Assembly: GCA_964524145.1 (NCBI GenBank)
Contig: CAZGCA010000026.1
Location: 1-64,000, forward strand
Length of the DNA: 64,000 nucleotides
Direction of reading: 5' to 3'
Source of the DNA: CAZGCA01 sp964524145
GTDB taxonomy: Bacteria > Hydrogenedentota > CAZGCA01
A program made the position numbers and the translations under genes. The number at the start of each line of letters is the position of its first letter. The first letter of the stretch is position 1. Below, piece by piece: positions 16,451-25,094 of this stretch. Under the pieces are notes generated by a model. The model had not been told where the DNA came from and did no database searches. It saw nothing but the letters and a program-made list of their open reading frames with translations.

Positions 16451-17872
16451 ATGATCTCTTGTGAGTGGCGAACATTGAATAGTGCCGGGACACTACGGAG
16501 ACTGGGCGTAGCTGTTATCGTTGCAGCCGTATGCGCTGTCGCAGTCTTCATTGTGTGGCGGGTATCCTCGTCCAGCCGCGCTAGGCCGGACATATTCTTG
16601 ATATGCATTGATACTCTCAGGAGCGACGCTACGGGATGCTCCCTGCCGCAAAAATCTTTTACACCACGGATAGACGAAGTAGCGAAGGACAGCATCGTTT
16701 TCGAATACGCACTGAGCCAGGCAGCAAGCACGTCCCCTTCAATCGCGAGCTTATTCACGTCACGTCTAACGTTTGAATTCACGCTCAACAAGGAAACGAA
16801 GGATTACCTGGCTAGACACTTCTATACGTGGGCTGAATGGCTTCACGACCTCGGATACAGTACGGATGCGTTTATTACTAACCCCTGGTTGAACAATTAT
16901 CTTGGCTTTGCGCAAGGTTTTAGCAGCTACGAGCTGCGTCTCAAAGCCGAGTCTGCTGATGTCACAGAAGCCGGGACGTCAATTCTTGATAGTACTGACG
17001 GGTCTCCTCGCTTTGTATGGCTACATTACTGGTATCCCCATAGTCCATATAGACGGCACGAGGAGTTTCTGCCCGAGAAGTTGGCTTCCTACGACGGGCC
17101 GTACCGCGACACCTTTCTTCCCACGGAATTGAAGAAATTCCGGGACCCAAACTTCCTGCTTCCGGAGGAAGACCTTGCATATGTCAGATGGATGTACAAT
17201 TGTGAGACTCGTCTGACGGACAGAGCGGTTGGCACGTTTATCGAGACGCTCCAAGATCGGGGCTTGTACACCGATTCTCTGATAGTCATATGTTCCGACC
17301 ATGGGGAGGAGTTTCAGGAACATCGTGGCATGGGACACGCTCATGCTGTCTACGAAGAAGTGATCCACGTGCCCTTGATAATCAAGTTGCCCCGCAACAG
17401 GCTCGCGGGGACGCGCGTGAATACGCGGGTAAGGCTCATGGATGTACTACCCACCGTCTCCGACGTGCTGGACGAGGTGTTTCCGGAAACGCTGGTTGGT
17501 GAGTCTCTGCTGCCCCTCGCAGAGGGAACGGGCGTTCCGGCCGACAGAGAGGTGATCTCGACCGCTGACTATCACCACGCGTGCGTCTACCTGGACAACT
17601 GGAAGTACGTGCTCTCGAAAGCGATCCTTGTTGCGGAAGGAGACGACATCCCTATCCCGAAGGAACGACAGGACGAGCTATTCGATATGAGCTCCGATCG
17701 TGCCGAGAGACTCAATCGGGCGCACGGTCTCCCGGAGAGAGTCTCGCTACTGCGGCGCACACTCGATGTGGCAAAGCAAGGCGGTGCGACAGACCTTCCC
17801 CAAGCGAAGCCTGAGGACGTGTTTGACGAGGAGACGCTCGAGATGCTGCGCTCGTTGGGCTATATCAAGTAG
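16451..17872 (+). CDS. Membrane-anchored alkaline-phosphatase-superfamily (sulfatase-fold) enzyme, copy 2
   Basis: 473 residues, the same length as copy 1 and colinear with it. The N-terminal membrane helix, the metal-binding IDTLRSD and SDHGEEFQEH motifs and the Thr at the nucleophile position (STSPSI) are all kept. The middle of the protein has diverged (for example around SADVTEAGTS and TLNKETKDYL), whereas about 430 bases of the 3' part (17411-17841) match copy 1 base for base except close to the end. This pattern fits tandem duplication followed by gene conversion. Divergence in the middle may reflect different substrate specificity. It ends six bases before the convergent metallophosphoesterase gene. 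Confidence 0.85.
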   Translation: MISCEWRTLNSAGTLRRLGVAVIVAAVCAVAVFIVWRVSSSSRARPDIFLICIDTLRSDATGCSLPQKSFTPRIDEVAKDSIVFEYALSQAASTSPSIASLFTSRLTFEFTLNKETKDYLARHFYTWAEWLHDLGYSTDAFITNPWLNNYLGFAQGFSSYELRLKAESADVTEAGTSILDSTDGSPRFVWLHYWYPHSPYRRHEEFLPEKLASYDGPYRDTFLPTELKKFRDPNFLLPEEDLAYVRWMYNCETRLTDRAVGTFIETLQDRGLYTDSLIVICSDHGEEFQEHRGMGHAHAVYEEVIHVPLIIKLPRNRLAGTRVNTRVRLMDVLPTVSDVLDEVFPETLVGESLLPLAEGTGVPADREVISTADYHHACVYLDNWKYVLSKAILVAEGDDIPIPKERQDELFDMSSDRAERLNRAHGLPERVSLLRRTLDVAKQGGATDLPQAKPEDVFDEETLEMLRSLGYIK

Positions 17873-17877
17873 CCCGT

Positions 17878-18774
17878 TCACGTACGAAGTTTGAACAGGG
17901 TGAGTTCAGGTCGGCAGAACAGCCTGGCAGGGATGATCGTTGTCCCGATACCGCGGTTGACGTACATCAATGTCTTGCCCTCGCGGTATTCGCCGGAGAC
18001 GTACTTCCCGCTGCCCGGCGGAAGGCGCAGTGCGCCGATAACCGGCAGACATATCTGGCCGCCGTGAGTATGTCCTGCGAGAACCAGGTCCATCCTCTCG
18101 GCAGCGGCCTCGGGCAGCAACACCGGTGCGTGGGAAAGCAGGAAGCTGAACTCATCCTTTCGCGCGTTCCGCAAGGCCAACGGCAACGAGTCATAGCCGA
18201 CAGACGCGTCGTCCACTCCCACGAACTGGATGGGGAAGCCGCGCACACTGACGCCCGCGGACTCGTTTATGAGTAGTTGGACGCCGACCTCTCTCAGCAT
18301 CTTACGAATCCGTTTGCCTGCCACGCCGGCCCAGTGTTCCCAGTTGCCCTGCACGGCCAGCGAGCGCGTCCGGCCGACAACCTCGGCGACGAGCCGCATG
18401 CAGCCGGGAGCATAGAACCGCTTCTCGATAAGGTCGCCCGTCCACACGATGATGTCGGCGTCGGCTTGTTTCGCGAGCGCGACGAGGTTTCGTTCCCTCG
18501 ACCGAAACCGCCGAAAATGAAGATCGCTAATCTGCAGAATCTTGACCGGGGTTCGAGGACCTGACCCGGGAGGGAGCCGGACATCACATACGGTAAGCTC
18601 GACGTCGGACGGTTCCCGCGCGAACCCCTCGATGGCGAGCAGCGCGCCAACGCCCGTTGCGGCACCGAGCGCTATGAAGTCGCGCCGTCTCAACTCTATT
18701 CTGCGAGACAACAGGTCGACGACTCGGTGAGGTGTTTCCGGGTCTTCGTCTTGCGCTTTGTTACCGCTTGTCAC
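17878..18774 (-). CDS. Calcineurin-like metallophosphoesterase, Tat/membrane-anchored (YkuE-like)
   Basis: 298 residues. The N terminus has RRRDFIALGAATG followed by a hydrophobic stretch, a Tat signal or anchor. The binuclear-metal phosphoesterase motifs follow in order: SDLHF, TGDLIEKR, GNWEHW, LSHAP and GHTHGGQ. YkuE-type members are periplasmic or cell-surface phosphoesterases proposed to act on UDP-glucose or phospholipid headgroups; the substrate here is unknown. The ATG lies within the 3' end of the aconitase gene (14-base overlap), so the two are probably co-transcribed. Confidence 0.85.
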   Translation of the reverse strand: MTSGNKAQDEDPETPHRVVDLLSRRIELRRRDFIALGAATGVGALLAIEGFAREPSDVELTVCDVRLPPGSGPRTPVKILQISDLHFRRFRSRERNLVALAKQADADIIVWTGDLIEKRFYAPGCMRLVAEVVGRTRSLAVQGNWEHWAGVAGKRIRKMLREVGVQLLINESAGVSVRGFPIQFVGVDDASVGYDSLPLALRNARKDEFSFLLSHAPVLLPEAAAERMDLVLAGHTHGGQICLPVIGALRLPPGSGKYVSGEYREGKTLMYVNRGIGTTIIPARLFCRPELTLFKLRT

Positions 18775-20692
18775 GCCGCACCGTGTGGTTGAGCAGCCCG
18801 CCCGCGAGCACTATCGCAACTTCCCGTTCCGAGAGGGTGTGCGTTACCTGGAACGTCGTTCCCGCGGTCACGTTTTCTATCTCGAACGGAGCACACGACC
18901 TGATCGACCGGCGGAGGTTGGCGAACCGCAACTTGTCCCATTGCGATATGGATTTGTAATCGTCCGGATTCACAAAAAGCAGCGGCAGCAGTCCGAAGTT
19001 CACGAGGTTCGTGCGGTGTATCCTCGCGAACGATTTCGCTATCGCGGCCTTGACACCGAGGTACATTGGTGCGAGAGCGGCGTGCTCGCGGCTGGACCCC
19101 TGGCCGTAGTTCTCCCCGCCGACAATAATCCCGCCACCGGACTCTTTGGCTCGCGCGGCCAACCCCAGCTCGATACGCGAGAAGACGTACTCCGATATCG
19201 CGGGCACGTTGGACCGCAACGGAAGTATCTTCGCGCCTGCGGGCATAATGTCGTCGGTCGATATGTTGTCGCCGACCTTGAGCAGCACGGGTTTCGTGAA
19301 GCTCGATGCGAGCGGTTTCTGACGCGGGACGGGTTTGATGTTCGGGCCGAGGCGTACTTCGAGCCCTGCACGACGTTTCGGCGGCCGGATCAACATGCTG
19401 TCGTCGACGAGGAACGACCGCGGCATGGATACCCTGGGGGCGGTGCCGGACCGCCTCGGGTCGGTTATCTTCCCTGCCAGAGCCGTCGCAGCGGCCGTGG
19501 CCGGGCTGGCAAGATATATCTGGGCATTGGCCGTTCCGGACCTGCCTTTGAAGTTGCGGTTGAACGTGCGTACCGTCACGCCTCGCGAACATGGCGCCTG
19601 GCCCATGCCAATACAGGGACCGCACGCGTTCTCGAGCACGCGTGCGCCGGCCGCGATAATGTCTGCCAGGGCACCGTTTTTCGCGAGCATCTCGAGCACC
19701 TGCCGCGACCCAGGCGAGATAACGAGGTTGACGTTTGGATGTACGGTCTTTCCGCGCAGCATGCGAGCAACGAGCATAAGGTCGGAATATGAAGAGTTTG
19801 TGCAGCTTCCTATGGCAACCTGATCGACCGGCGTACCCGCAACCTTGCGTACCGGCTGCACATTTCCCGGGCTGTGGGGACACGCGACCAGCGGCACGAG
19901 TGTGCCGAGGTCTATCTCGATGACCTCGTCGTACTCAGCGTTGCGGTCGGCGACGAGCGGTTTCCAGTCCCGAGCTCGCTGTTGCGCAGTGAGGAAACGC
20001 CGAGTCTGTTCGTCGCTGGGGAACACCGAGCTCGTGGCGCCGAGTTCCGCGCCCATGTTGGTGATCGTGGCTCGTTCCGGTACGGCCAGCGATTTGAGGG
20101 CCGGTCCACCATACTCGAATAGCTTGCCGACGCCGCCGGAGACATCGAGCCGCCGCAGAAGCTCGAGGATGACGTCTTTCGCGCTCACCCACGGTTTGAG
20201 CCTTCCTGTCAAGCGTACGAGGACTATACGCGGCATCTCAAGGTAGAAAGGACCTCCAGCCATCGCTACCGCGACGTCAAGACCGCCCACGCCTATGCCG
20301 AGCATGCCGAGTCCACCGGCAGTCGGCGTATGGCTGTCGCTGCCGAGCAGCGTCTTGCCCGGTATCCCGAACCGTTCGAGATGTACCTGGTGGCATATCC
20401 CATTGCCCGGGCGCGAGAACACAATTCCGTACTTCGCAGCGACTGTCTGGAGGTACACATGGTCGTCCCGGCTCTCGGGCCCTGTTTGCAGGGTGTTGTG
20501 GTCGACATAGCTGACCGAGAGCTGGGTGCGTACCTTGGGAACGCCCATCAGCTCGAACTGTAGATACGCTAACGTACCGGTGATGTCCTGCGTAAGCGTC
20601 TGATCGATCTTGAGCGCGATCTCCTCGCCCGGAACCGGACGCCCTTCGACAATATGCCGTGATAGAATCTTCTGAGCAACTCCTTTACCCAT
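18761..20692 (-). CDS. Aconitate hydratase, single-chain Aquifex-type
   Basis: 643 residues. Predicted to interconvert citrate and isocitrate in the TCA cycle. The length and order match the putative aconitase subfamily that is shorter than AcnA/AcnB and resembles fused LeuC plus LeuD. Visible motifs are GSDSHTPTAGGLGMLGIG, the [4Fe-4S] cysteines in IGSCTNSSYSDL and ENACGPCIGMGQAPC, and the swivel-domain GENYGQGSSREHAAL with the catalytic Ser-Arg. The alternative, a 3-isopropylmalate or homoaconitate hydratase, is less likely because both domains are in one chain. It overlaps the metallophosphoesterase gene downstream. Confidence 0.85.
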   Translation of the reverse strand: MGKGVAQKILSRHIVEGRPVPGEEIALKIDQTLTQDITGTLAYLQFELMGVPKVRTQLSVSYVDHNTLQTGPESRDDHVYLQTVAAKYGIVFSRPGNGICHQVHLERFGIPGKTLLGSDSHTPTAGGLGMLGIGVGGLDVAVAMAGGPFYLEMPRIVLVRLTGRLKPWVSAKDVILELLRRLDVSGGVGKLFEYGGPALKSLAVPERATITNMGAELGATSSVFPSDEQTRRFLTAQQRARDWKPLVADRNAEYDEVIEIDLGTLVPLVACPHSPGNVQPVRKVAGTPVDQVAIGSCTNSSYSDLMLVARMLRGKTVHPNVNLVISPGSRQVLEMLAKNGALADIIAAGARVLENACGPCIGMGQAPCSRGVTVRTFNRNFKGRSGTANAQIYLASPATAAATALAGKITDPRRSGTAPRVSMPRSFLVDDSMLIRPPKRRAGLEVRLGPNIKPVPRQKPLASSFTKPVLLKVGDNISTDDIMPAGAKILPLRSNVPAISEYVFSRIELGLAARAKESGGGIIVGGENYGQGSSREHAALAPMYLGVKAAIAKSFARIHRTNLVNFGLLPLLFVNPDDYKSISQWDKLRFANLRRSIRSCAPFEIENVTAGTTFQVTHTLSEREVAIVLAGGLLNHTVRRDKR

Positions 20693-20719
20693 TCAGTACC
20701 TCGCAAGCGATTCAGTCGC

Positions 20720-20775
20720 TGACAACCGACAACTGACTACTGGCTACAGACTACTGACTACTGATCACTGACAAC
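20720..20775 (-). repeat. Degenerate heptamer tandem repeat
   Basis: On the - strand eight consecutive seven-base units read GTTGTCA, GTGATCA, GTAGTCA, GTAGTCT, GTAGCCA, GTAGTCA, GTTGTCG, GTTGTCA. The stop codon and the last codons of the nitroreductase gene lie inside it. It belongs to the same GTAGNCN heptamer family as the tracts around the S23 gene at 57.8-58.5 kb. Confidence 0.75.
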
Positions 20776-21490
20776 TGCCCACCGTCGCCATGTACACAGC
20801 AAACTCGTTTTCGCCGTCAGCGCCAACGAGCGCGTTCACCTCGTCATCGAACAGAGCGCCTATCATGCAGCTCCCCAATCCCATCGCTGTGGCTGCGAGC
20901 GACACGTTCTGTCCGATGTGGCCCGCATCGACAAAGATGTAGCGGTACGCCCGTTCCTTGTATTTGCCGAGCGAGCGGGCGATAACGGCGGTCCAGATGA
21001 AGACGACCGCTGCGTCGCGTGCCATCACTTGGTCCAGTGCCGCCGCACAGACTGCCTGCCGGTAGTCGCCAAGCCTGACCGGAACGAGCTCTGTCCGCGG
21101 GACGTCATACCGATACACGCCTGGCGGGACATCCCCGACGTTGTTGACTACCAGATACGTCTCGATCGGGTAGAGAGCGCCTGCGGACGGCGCTGCGCGG
21201 AGGCGGTACCCTCCCGCCTCGCCCGTGATGCCCTGTGCCGCCCACACCAGCTGCGAAAGCTCGTCGATTGACAAAGCGCTGCCACTGTAGTCTCGCTCAG
21301 ACCGACGCCTTGCTATCGCGTCCCAGATCGATACTTCCGCAATCTCTTCAGGCTTACGCAGCGCGACGGGAGTTGCCGCGGGCGGTTCCGCCGGCTGGAC
21401 GAGTCGGGGCTTATCGCCCCACATGGCGCGCGAGTACGCCGTGCGGCGAATATATTCCGCCCCTATACTCTCGCGCTTCTCGGTACCCAT
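20765..21490 (-). CDS. SagB-type nitroreductase/oxidoreductase
   Basis: 241 residues, predicted FMN-dependent. The ATG at 21490 is chosen because it falls five bases after the NifU gene stop; the 38-residue extension would overlap that gene. Family features: SIWDAIARRRSERDYSG near residue 50 (FMN-phosphate arginines), SIDELSQLVWAAQGITG, and a late GLGSCMIGALFDDEVN. The SagB/ThcOx group includes azoline dehydrogenases for peptide natural products, but no cyclodehydratase or precursor peptide is present nearby, so a general oxidoreductase is equally possible. The last residues run into the heptamer repeat, so the C terminus may have been altered. Confidence 0.8.
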   Translation of the reverse strand: MGTEKRESIGAEYIRRTAYSRAMWGDKPRLVQPAEPPAATPVALRKPEEIAEVSIWDAIARRRSERDYSGSALSIDELSQLVWAAQGITGEAGGYRLRAAPSAGALYPIETYLVVNNVGDVPPGVYRYDVPRTELVPVRLGDYRQAVCAAALDQVMARDAAVVFIWTAVIARSLGKYKERAYRYIFVDAGHIGQNVSLAATAMGLGSCMIGALFDDEVNALVGADGENEFAVYMATVGSCQ

Positions 21491-21495
21491 AGAGT

Positions 21496-21723
21496 TCAGG
21501 TTATGGGCACGGCTTCGACGCTCACAACCTCCGGCACTTTTTCCTTGAGCCGCTTTTCGATACCCATTTTGAGCGTCATCTGTGCGCCGGGACACCCGGC
21601 ACAAGCACCCTTAAGCCGAACCTTCACGACGCCGTCCTCGATCTCAACGAGTTCGACGTCACCGCCGTCCGCCTGAAGCATCCCTCTGATCTCGTTTAAA
21701 ACCTCTTCAACTTTCTCTTTCAT
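21496..21723 (-). CDS. NifU C-terminal-type Fe-S scaffold protein
   Basis: 75 residues, the length of stand-alone NifU-C/Nfu domains that carry a [4Fe-4S] cluster to target proteins. The CxxC ligand pair is in GACAGCPGAQMTLK, and the N-terminal EVLNEIRGMLQADGGDVELV segment is diagnostic. The ATG is preceded by GGAGGAAGTCC on the - strand. It precedes the nitroreductase by five bases, so the two form a transcription unit. Confidence 0.9.
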   Translation of the reverse strand: MKEKVEEVLNEIRGMLQADGGDVELVEIEDGVVKVRLKGACAGCPGAQMTLKMGIEKRLKEKVPEVVSVEAVPIT

Positions 21724-21899
21724 GGACTTCCTCCGTTGGATAACACACCCTTTGCTCTACACTTAAAGATGATTCGAACCGGTGCCAATTACTATACACC
21801 AATCGTCATACGGCTGTCGAGTGGTGAGAAGGTCGCTGGGAAGGCAAGCTGTGAGACCTGCATCAAGGCGCGAACTGGTCGAGGCGGTCCGGCCATACC

Positions 21900-22856
21900 T
21901 TATCCCATCCAGGAACGCTGTCTGTCTATTCCTTTTGAGAAGAGCTCGTCGACGATTCGTGCGTCTGCGCCGACTTGGAAATCAAACATTCCGACACAGA
22001 TGAAATCGGCCCCATTATCGAACGCGTACTCGAATCCCTCCTTGGGTTGAATGGCGCCGGCACCGAGGACTTTGAATGCGATCCAGGGTTTCTTGACAGT
22101 TTTCATAAACTCGATGGTCTCTTGCGGTGTCTCGGCCCAGACACTGTCGTGACGCGGCATGGGACCAGCGGACCAGTAGCTCTTGCTGTTGAGGGTTTTC
22201 ATGTAGAAATCGGGGTTCAAACCTGCCTTTTCGCAGGCTACAGGCACCTCCAACATGTGAGCGCCAATTCCTGCGATAACACCGTTCTCCTTCATGTATT
22301 CGACGGCCATTCCTATCAGATCGATCCGCCCTTGCTGGGTAAACGTGTCGCTCACGCCGCCCTGCAAGTATGCCCCGACAGCGCCGTTATCGACGGCTTG
22401 CTGTATGTCTGTCTTTATGTTGCGCTCTGTCGGCTTGATTTGTGCCACCCATTGCAGCTTGCCGCCTCGTTCGTTCCAATGCTTATCGAGAATCCTGAGG
22501 CAGTGAGAGTCGAGCCTCAGGATGACGGTGTTAGTCCCATTCTCTTCAGCTATTTGGAGTGTTTCCAGAACCTTGTCATCGGTGAAGTAGCGTTTCAGCA
22601 ATGGCGAGACGTAGATAAGGTCCCTGCTGTGGGCATGGCCGCTGATCAGGTTGCCGCCGCAGATGAGGCGACTGATCTCGAGGTCGCCAATCTTACCCAT
22701 GGGCAGCTTCCCGGCGGAGGGTGACGGCACCGGTGGCGCGGGTTGCGCTTCCGCTCGAGCCAGCAACGCTTTCTCCTCGAACCCGATCCCCAAAGCGGCG
22801 GAGGACGTGACAACGGATTTCTTCAAGAAGCTGCGCCGGTTCAGTGGTTTTGCCAT
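21900..22856 (-). CDS. Tat-exported TIM-barrel protein, aldo/keto-reductase-like, paralogue 1
   Basis: 318 residues. Tat signal NRRSFLKKSVV followed by a hydrophobic stretch; the ribosome binding site is GGGAGAG. The mature part starts with a segment shared by all three paralogues (MGKIGDLEISRLICGGNL) and continues as a beta/alpha barrel. The Asp-Tyr-Lys-His tetrad of true aldo/keto reductases is not evident, so catalysis cannot be assumed. It is the most divergent of the three tandem copies: its C terminus ends RSWMG instead of RPWNA or RPWRA. Last gene of the three-gene unit transcribed from 24927-24955. Confidence 0.7.
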   Translation of the reverse strand: MAKPLNRRSFLKKSVVTSSAALGIGFEEKALLARAEAQPAPPVPSPSAGKLPMGKIGDLEISRLICGGNLISGHAHSRDLIYVSPLLKRYFTDDKVLETLQIAEENGTNTVILRLDSHCLRILDKHWNERGGKLQWVAQIKPTERNIKTDIQQAVDNGAVGAYLQGGVSDTFTQQGRIDLIGMAVEYMKENGVIAGIGAHMLEVPVACEKAGLNPDFYMKTLNSKSYWSAGPMPRHDSVWAETPQETIEFMKTVKKPWIAFKVLGAGAIQPKEGFEYAFDNGADFICVGMFDFQVGADARIVDELFSKGIDRQRSWMG

Positions 22857-22891
22857 GGTTGATCTCTCCCGAGCCTGAGCACCCGACTCTG

Positions 22892-23866
22892 TTACGCGTT
22901 CCAGGGCCGGTCTCGTTTCAGGTTCGCCAGTATTCTCTTCGTAATCGCCACATCCTCTTCGATCTGGAAGTCGAACATGCCCACACAGGCGAAGTCGGCG
23001 CCGCCTTCGAAGGCATACTTGATACCGTCCTTGGGCCGGATAGCGCCCGCGGCCAGAGTCTTATACGCGATCCACGGCTTCTTGACCGTCCTCATGAACT
23101 CGATGGTTTTCTCCGGCGTAACGGACCAGTAGTTGTCGGCACGGTTGTCGACGACATCGCGCGTCTGATCCTCGCGCCTGGCGGACCAGTAGCTGCGGCT
23201 GTGCAGCGTCTTGACGTAGAAATCCGGGTTGAATCCCGCTTTTTCGGATTCGATCACCACATCGAGTTTGTGGGCTCCTATGCCTGCGGGAATGAGGTGG
23301 TCCTTGATGACATCGAGCGTTTCCCCGATGAGTTCCAGCTGTCCCTTGTTATACCAGATGTCCCCGATAACGCCCTGCAGATACACCGCAGATGCGCCGT
23401 TGTCAACGGACTTCTTTATGTCGGTTGTCAAGTCGTCCGTCCTGGGATGGCCTTCGGCAATCCATTGGATCTTTCCGCCTCGTTCCTTCCAGTACTTATT
23501 GATGATCCGGGTGGCGCCGGGATCAACTATGATGGTGTTTATCCCGTTTTCCTCCGCCAACTCGAGCGTGTCCATAACCTTCTCGTCGGTATTGTAGGCT
23601 TTCAGAAGCCTGGAGACATACCGCAGATCTCTGGCGTGGGCGAAGCCTCCGATGAGATTCCCGCCACAGATAAGGCGGCTGATCTCGAGCTCGCCGATTC
23701 TGCCCATGGGCAGAGGTTCGGCGGCACCCTTCGTCGAACGGGGCGTCGGGTTCCTCTCGGCCTGCGCCAGCAAAGTCCGTTCTTCGAGGCTCAGACCCAG
23801 AGTAGCGCCCGTGGAGGCCAGAAGAGATCCCTTCAGGAAACTGCGGCGGTTTAGATCTTCCGACAC
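22892..23866 (-). CDS. Tat-exported TIM-barrel protein, aldo/keto-reductase-like, paralogue 2
   Basis: 324 residues, starting at a GTG with a perfect AAGGAGG six bases upstream. Tat motif NRRSFLKGSLL. Shares with paralogue 3 the segments WSARREDQTRDVVDNRA and GADFACVGMFDFQIEEDV, and ends RDRPWNA. The function is unknown; the family occurs as exported proteins in Planctomycetes-like genomes, often with Gfo/Idh/MocA proteins, as here. It sits 34 bases upstream of paralogue 1 and 34 bases downstream of paralogue 3. Confidence 0.75.
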   Translation of the reverse strand: MSEDLNRRSFLKGSLLASTGATLGLSLEERTLLAQAERNPTPRSTKGAAEPLPMGRIGELEISRLICGGNLIGGFAHARDLRYVSRLLKAYNTDEKVMDTLELAEENGINTIIVDPGATRIINKYWKERGGKIQWIAEGHPRTDDLTTDIKKSVDNGASAVYLQGVIGDIWYNKGQLELIGETLDVIKDHLIPAGIGAHKLDVVIESEKAGFNPDFYVKTLHSRSYWSARREDQTRDVVDNRADNYWSVTPEKTIEFMRTVKKPWIAYKTLAAGAIRPKDGIKYAFEGGADFACVGMFDFQIEEDVAITKRILANLKRDRPWNA

Positions 23867-23900
23867 GAATAACCTCCTTTCTCTCCCGACCGTCCGGTCC

Positions 23901-24878
23901 TCAAGCTCTCCAAGGCCGTTCTCTCTTTACGTTAGACAGTATTCGTTTCGCAATCTCGACATCTTCGGCGATCTGGAAATCGAACATCCCCACGGTGGCG
24001 AAATCGGCGCCATTCTCGAAGGCATACTTGAACCCTTCCTTCGGACGGATCGCGCCTGCTGCCAACACCTTGTAGGCGATCCACGGTTTGTCCAACGTTC
24101 TCATAAACTCGATAGTCTTTTCCGGATCCATGCACCAGTAATTACCGGCCCGGTTGTCAATCACATCGCGTGTCTGGCCCTCGCGCCTCGCGGACCAGTA
24201 GTCGCTGCTGTGGAGAGTCTTCATGTAGTAATCGGGGTCGACGCCCGCCTTCTCGCACTCGATAGGCACGTTTAACGAGTGGCACGCAACTCCTGCGGGC
24301 AGGCCGTTCTCCTTGATGAACTCGACAACCTTTCCGACAAGGTCAATCCGGCCTTGTTTCACCCAGAAGTCTGAGACGTTGCCCTGCAGATGTACTGCGC
24401 ACGCCCCATTGTCGATGGACTTCTGTATTACGGTCTTGACGTCCTTCGACGTCGGCACATCTTGCGTGATCCACTGTATCTTGCCGCCTCTTTCCCGCCA
24501 ATACTTGTTGATGATATCGACACCGTCCTTGCCTTCTGTCATGACAGTGTTGATACCGTTCTCCTCGGCTATCTCGAGTGTCTCGAGGATCTTGTCGTCA
24601 GTGAAATACTCTTTGAGCAACTTCGACACGTACAACAGGTCGCGGCTGTGGGCGTAGCCGCCGATGAGATTGCCGCCGCAGATGATCCTGCTGATCTCGA
24701 GGTTGCCGATCTTTCCCGTCGGGAATCCCCTGGTTGTGCCGGCAGGCAGCCTTTCAGCCTTCTTCGTTGGCGCTTGGGCAAGGAGGATCTTATCCTCACG
24801 GCTCAATCCCAGGGCAACTCCGGAAGATGCCGCAATAGACGTTCTGAGAAAGCCGCGGCGGTCCAAGTTCTTCGACAT
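23901..24878 (-). CDS. Tat-exported TIM-barrel protein, aldo/keto-reductase-like, paralogue 3
   Basis: 325 residues. Two adjacent ATGs occur; the second, at 24878, has better spacing to AGAGGTG. Tat motif DRRGFLRTSIA. Same barrel as the next two genes, with MGKIGN-like opening (PTGKIGNLEISRIICGGNL) and a RERPWRA C terminus. First gene of the three-gene operon and the one nearest the divergent oxidoreductase gene. The retention of three paralogues in a row suggests division of substrates or a hetero-oligomer; neither can be shown from sequence. Confidence 0.75.
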   Translation of the reverse strand: MSKNLDRRGFLRTSIAASSGVALGLSREDKILLAQAPTKKAERLPAGTTRGFPTGKIGNLEISRIICGGNLIGGYAHSRDLLYVSKLLKEYFTDDKILETLEIAEENGINTVMTEGKDGVDIINKYWRERGGKIQWITQDVPTSKDVKTVIQKSIDNGACAVHLQGNVSDFWVKQGRIDLVGKVVEFIKENGLPAGVACHSLNVPIECEKAGVDPDYYMKTLHSSDYWSARREGQTRDVIDNRAGNYWCMDPEKTIEFMRTLDKPWIAYKVLAAGAIRPKEGFKYAFENGADFATVGMFDFQIAEDVEIAKRILSNVKRERPWRA

Positions 24879-24926
24879 CATTCACCTCTGTGTTGTTCAG
24901 AACCAACGTTTGCAACACCCAATGAC

Positions 24927-24955
24927 AGAATAGCCCAATCTCGCCGGATTTGCAA
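24927..24955 (-). promoter_or_regulatory. Promoter of the TIM-barrel paralogue operon
   Basis: On the - strand TTGCAA (24955-24950), 17-base spacer, TATTCT (24932-24927). Confidence 0.6.
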
Positions 24956-24993
24956 GTCCGGACGCCAATGTGTCTTCGCCTTGGGGGCTGACA

Positions 24994-25023
24994 TTGCATT
25001 GCGTCCCGACCATTATGTATGAT
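24994..25023 (+). promoter_or_regulatory. Promoter of the Gfo/Idh/MocA gene
   Basis: TTGCAT at 24994-24999, 18-base spacer, TATGAT at 25018-25023. It diverges from the promoter at 24927-24955, so the two transcription units share a 40-base control region. Confidence 0.5.
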
Positions 25024-25094
25024 GCAATCGCATGCTGGCGATGAAACTCACTAAGCGCAATTATGCCGTGGGCATGGAGGGAAAGGTCAGTCAA

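Noticed and set aside
18758..19792. 344-codon open frame on the + strand
   Set aside because: Shadow of the aconitase gene, whose Fe-S and active-site motifs are clear on the other strand.
20765..21723. Azole/thiopeptide biosynthetic cluster suggested by the SagB-type gene
   Set aside because: No cyclodehydratase, leader peptide or transporter genes accompany it; the neighbour is a NifU domain.
21736..22050. 104-codon open frame on the + strand
   Set aside because: Overlaps the 3' end of TIM-barrel paralogue 1 and has no ribosome binding site or recognised content.
22844..23854. 336-codon open frame on the + strand
   Set aside because: Antisense shadow of TIM-barrel paralogue 2; no ribosome binding site or known motif.
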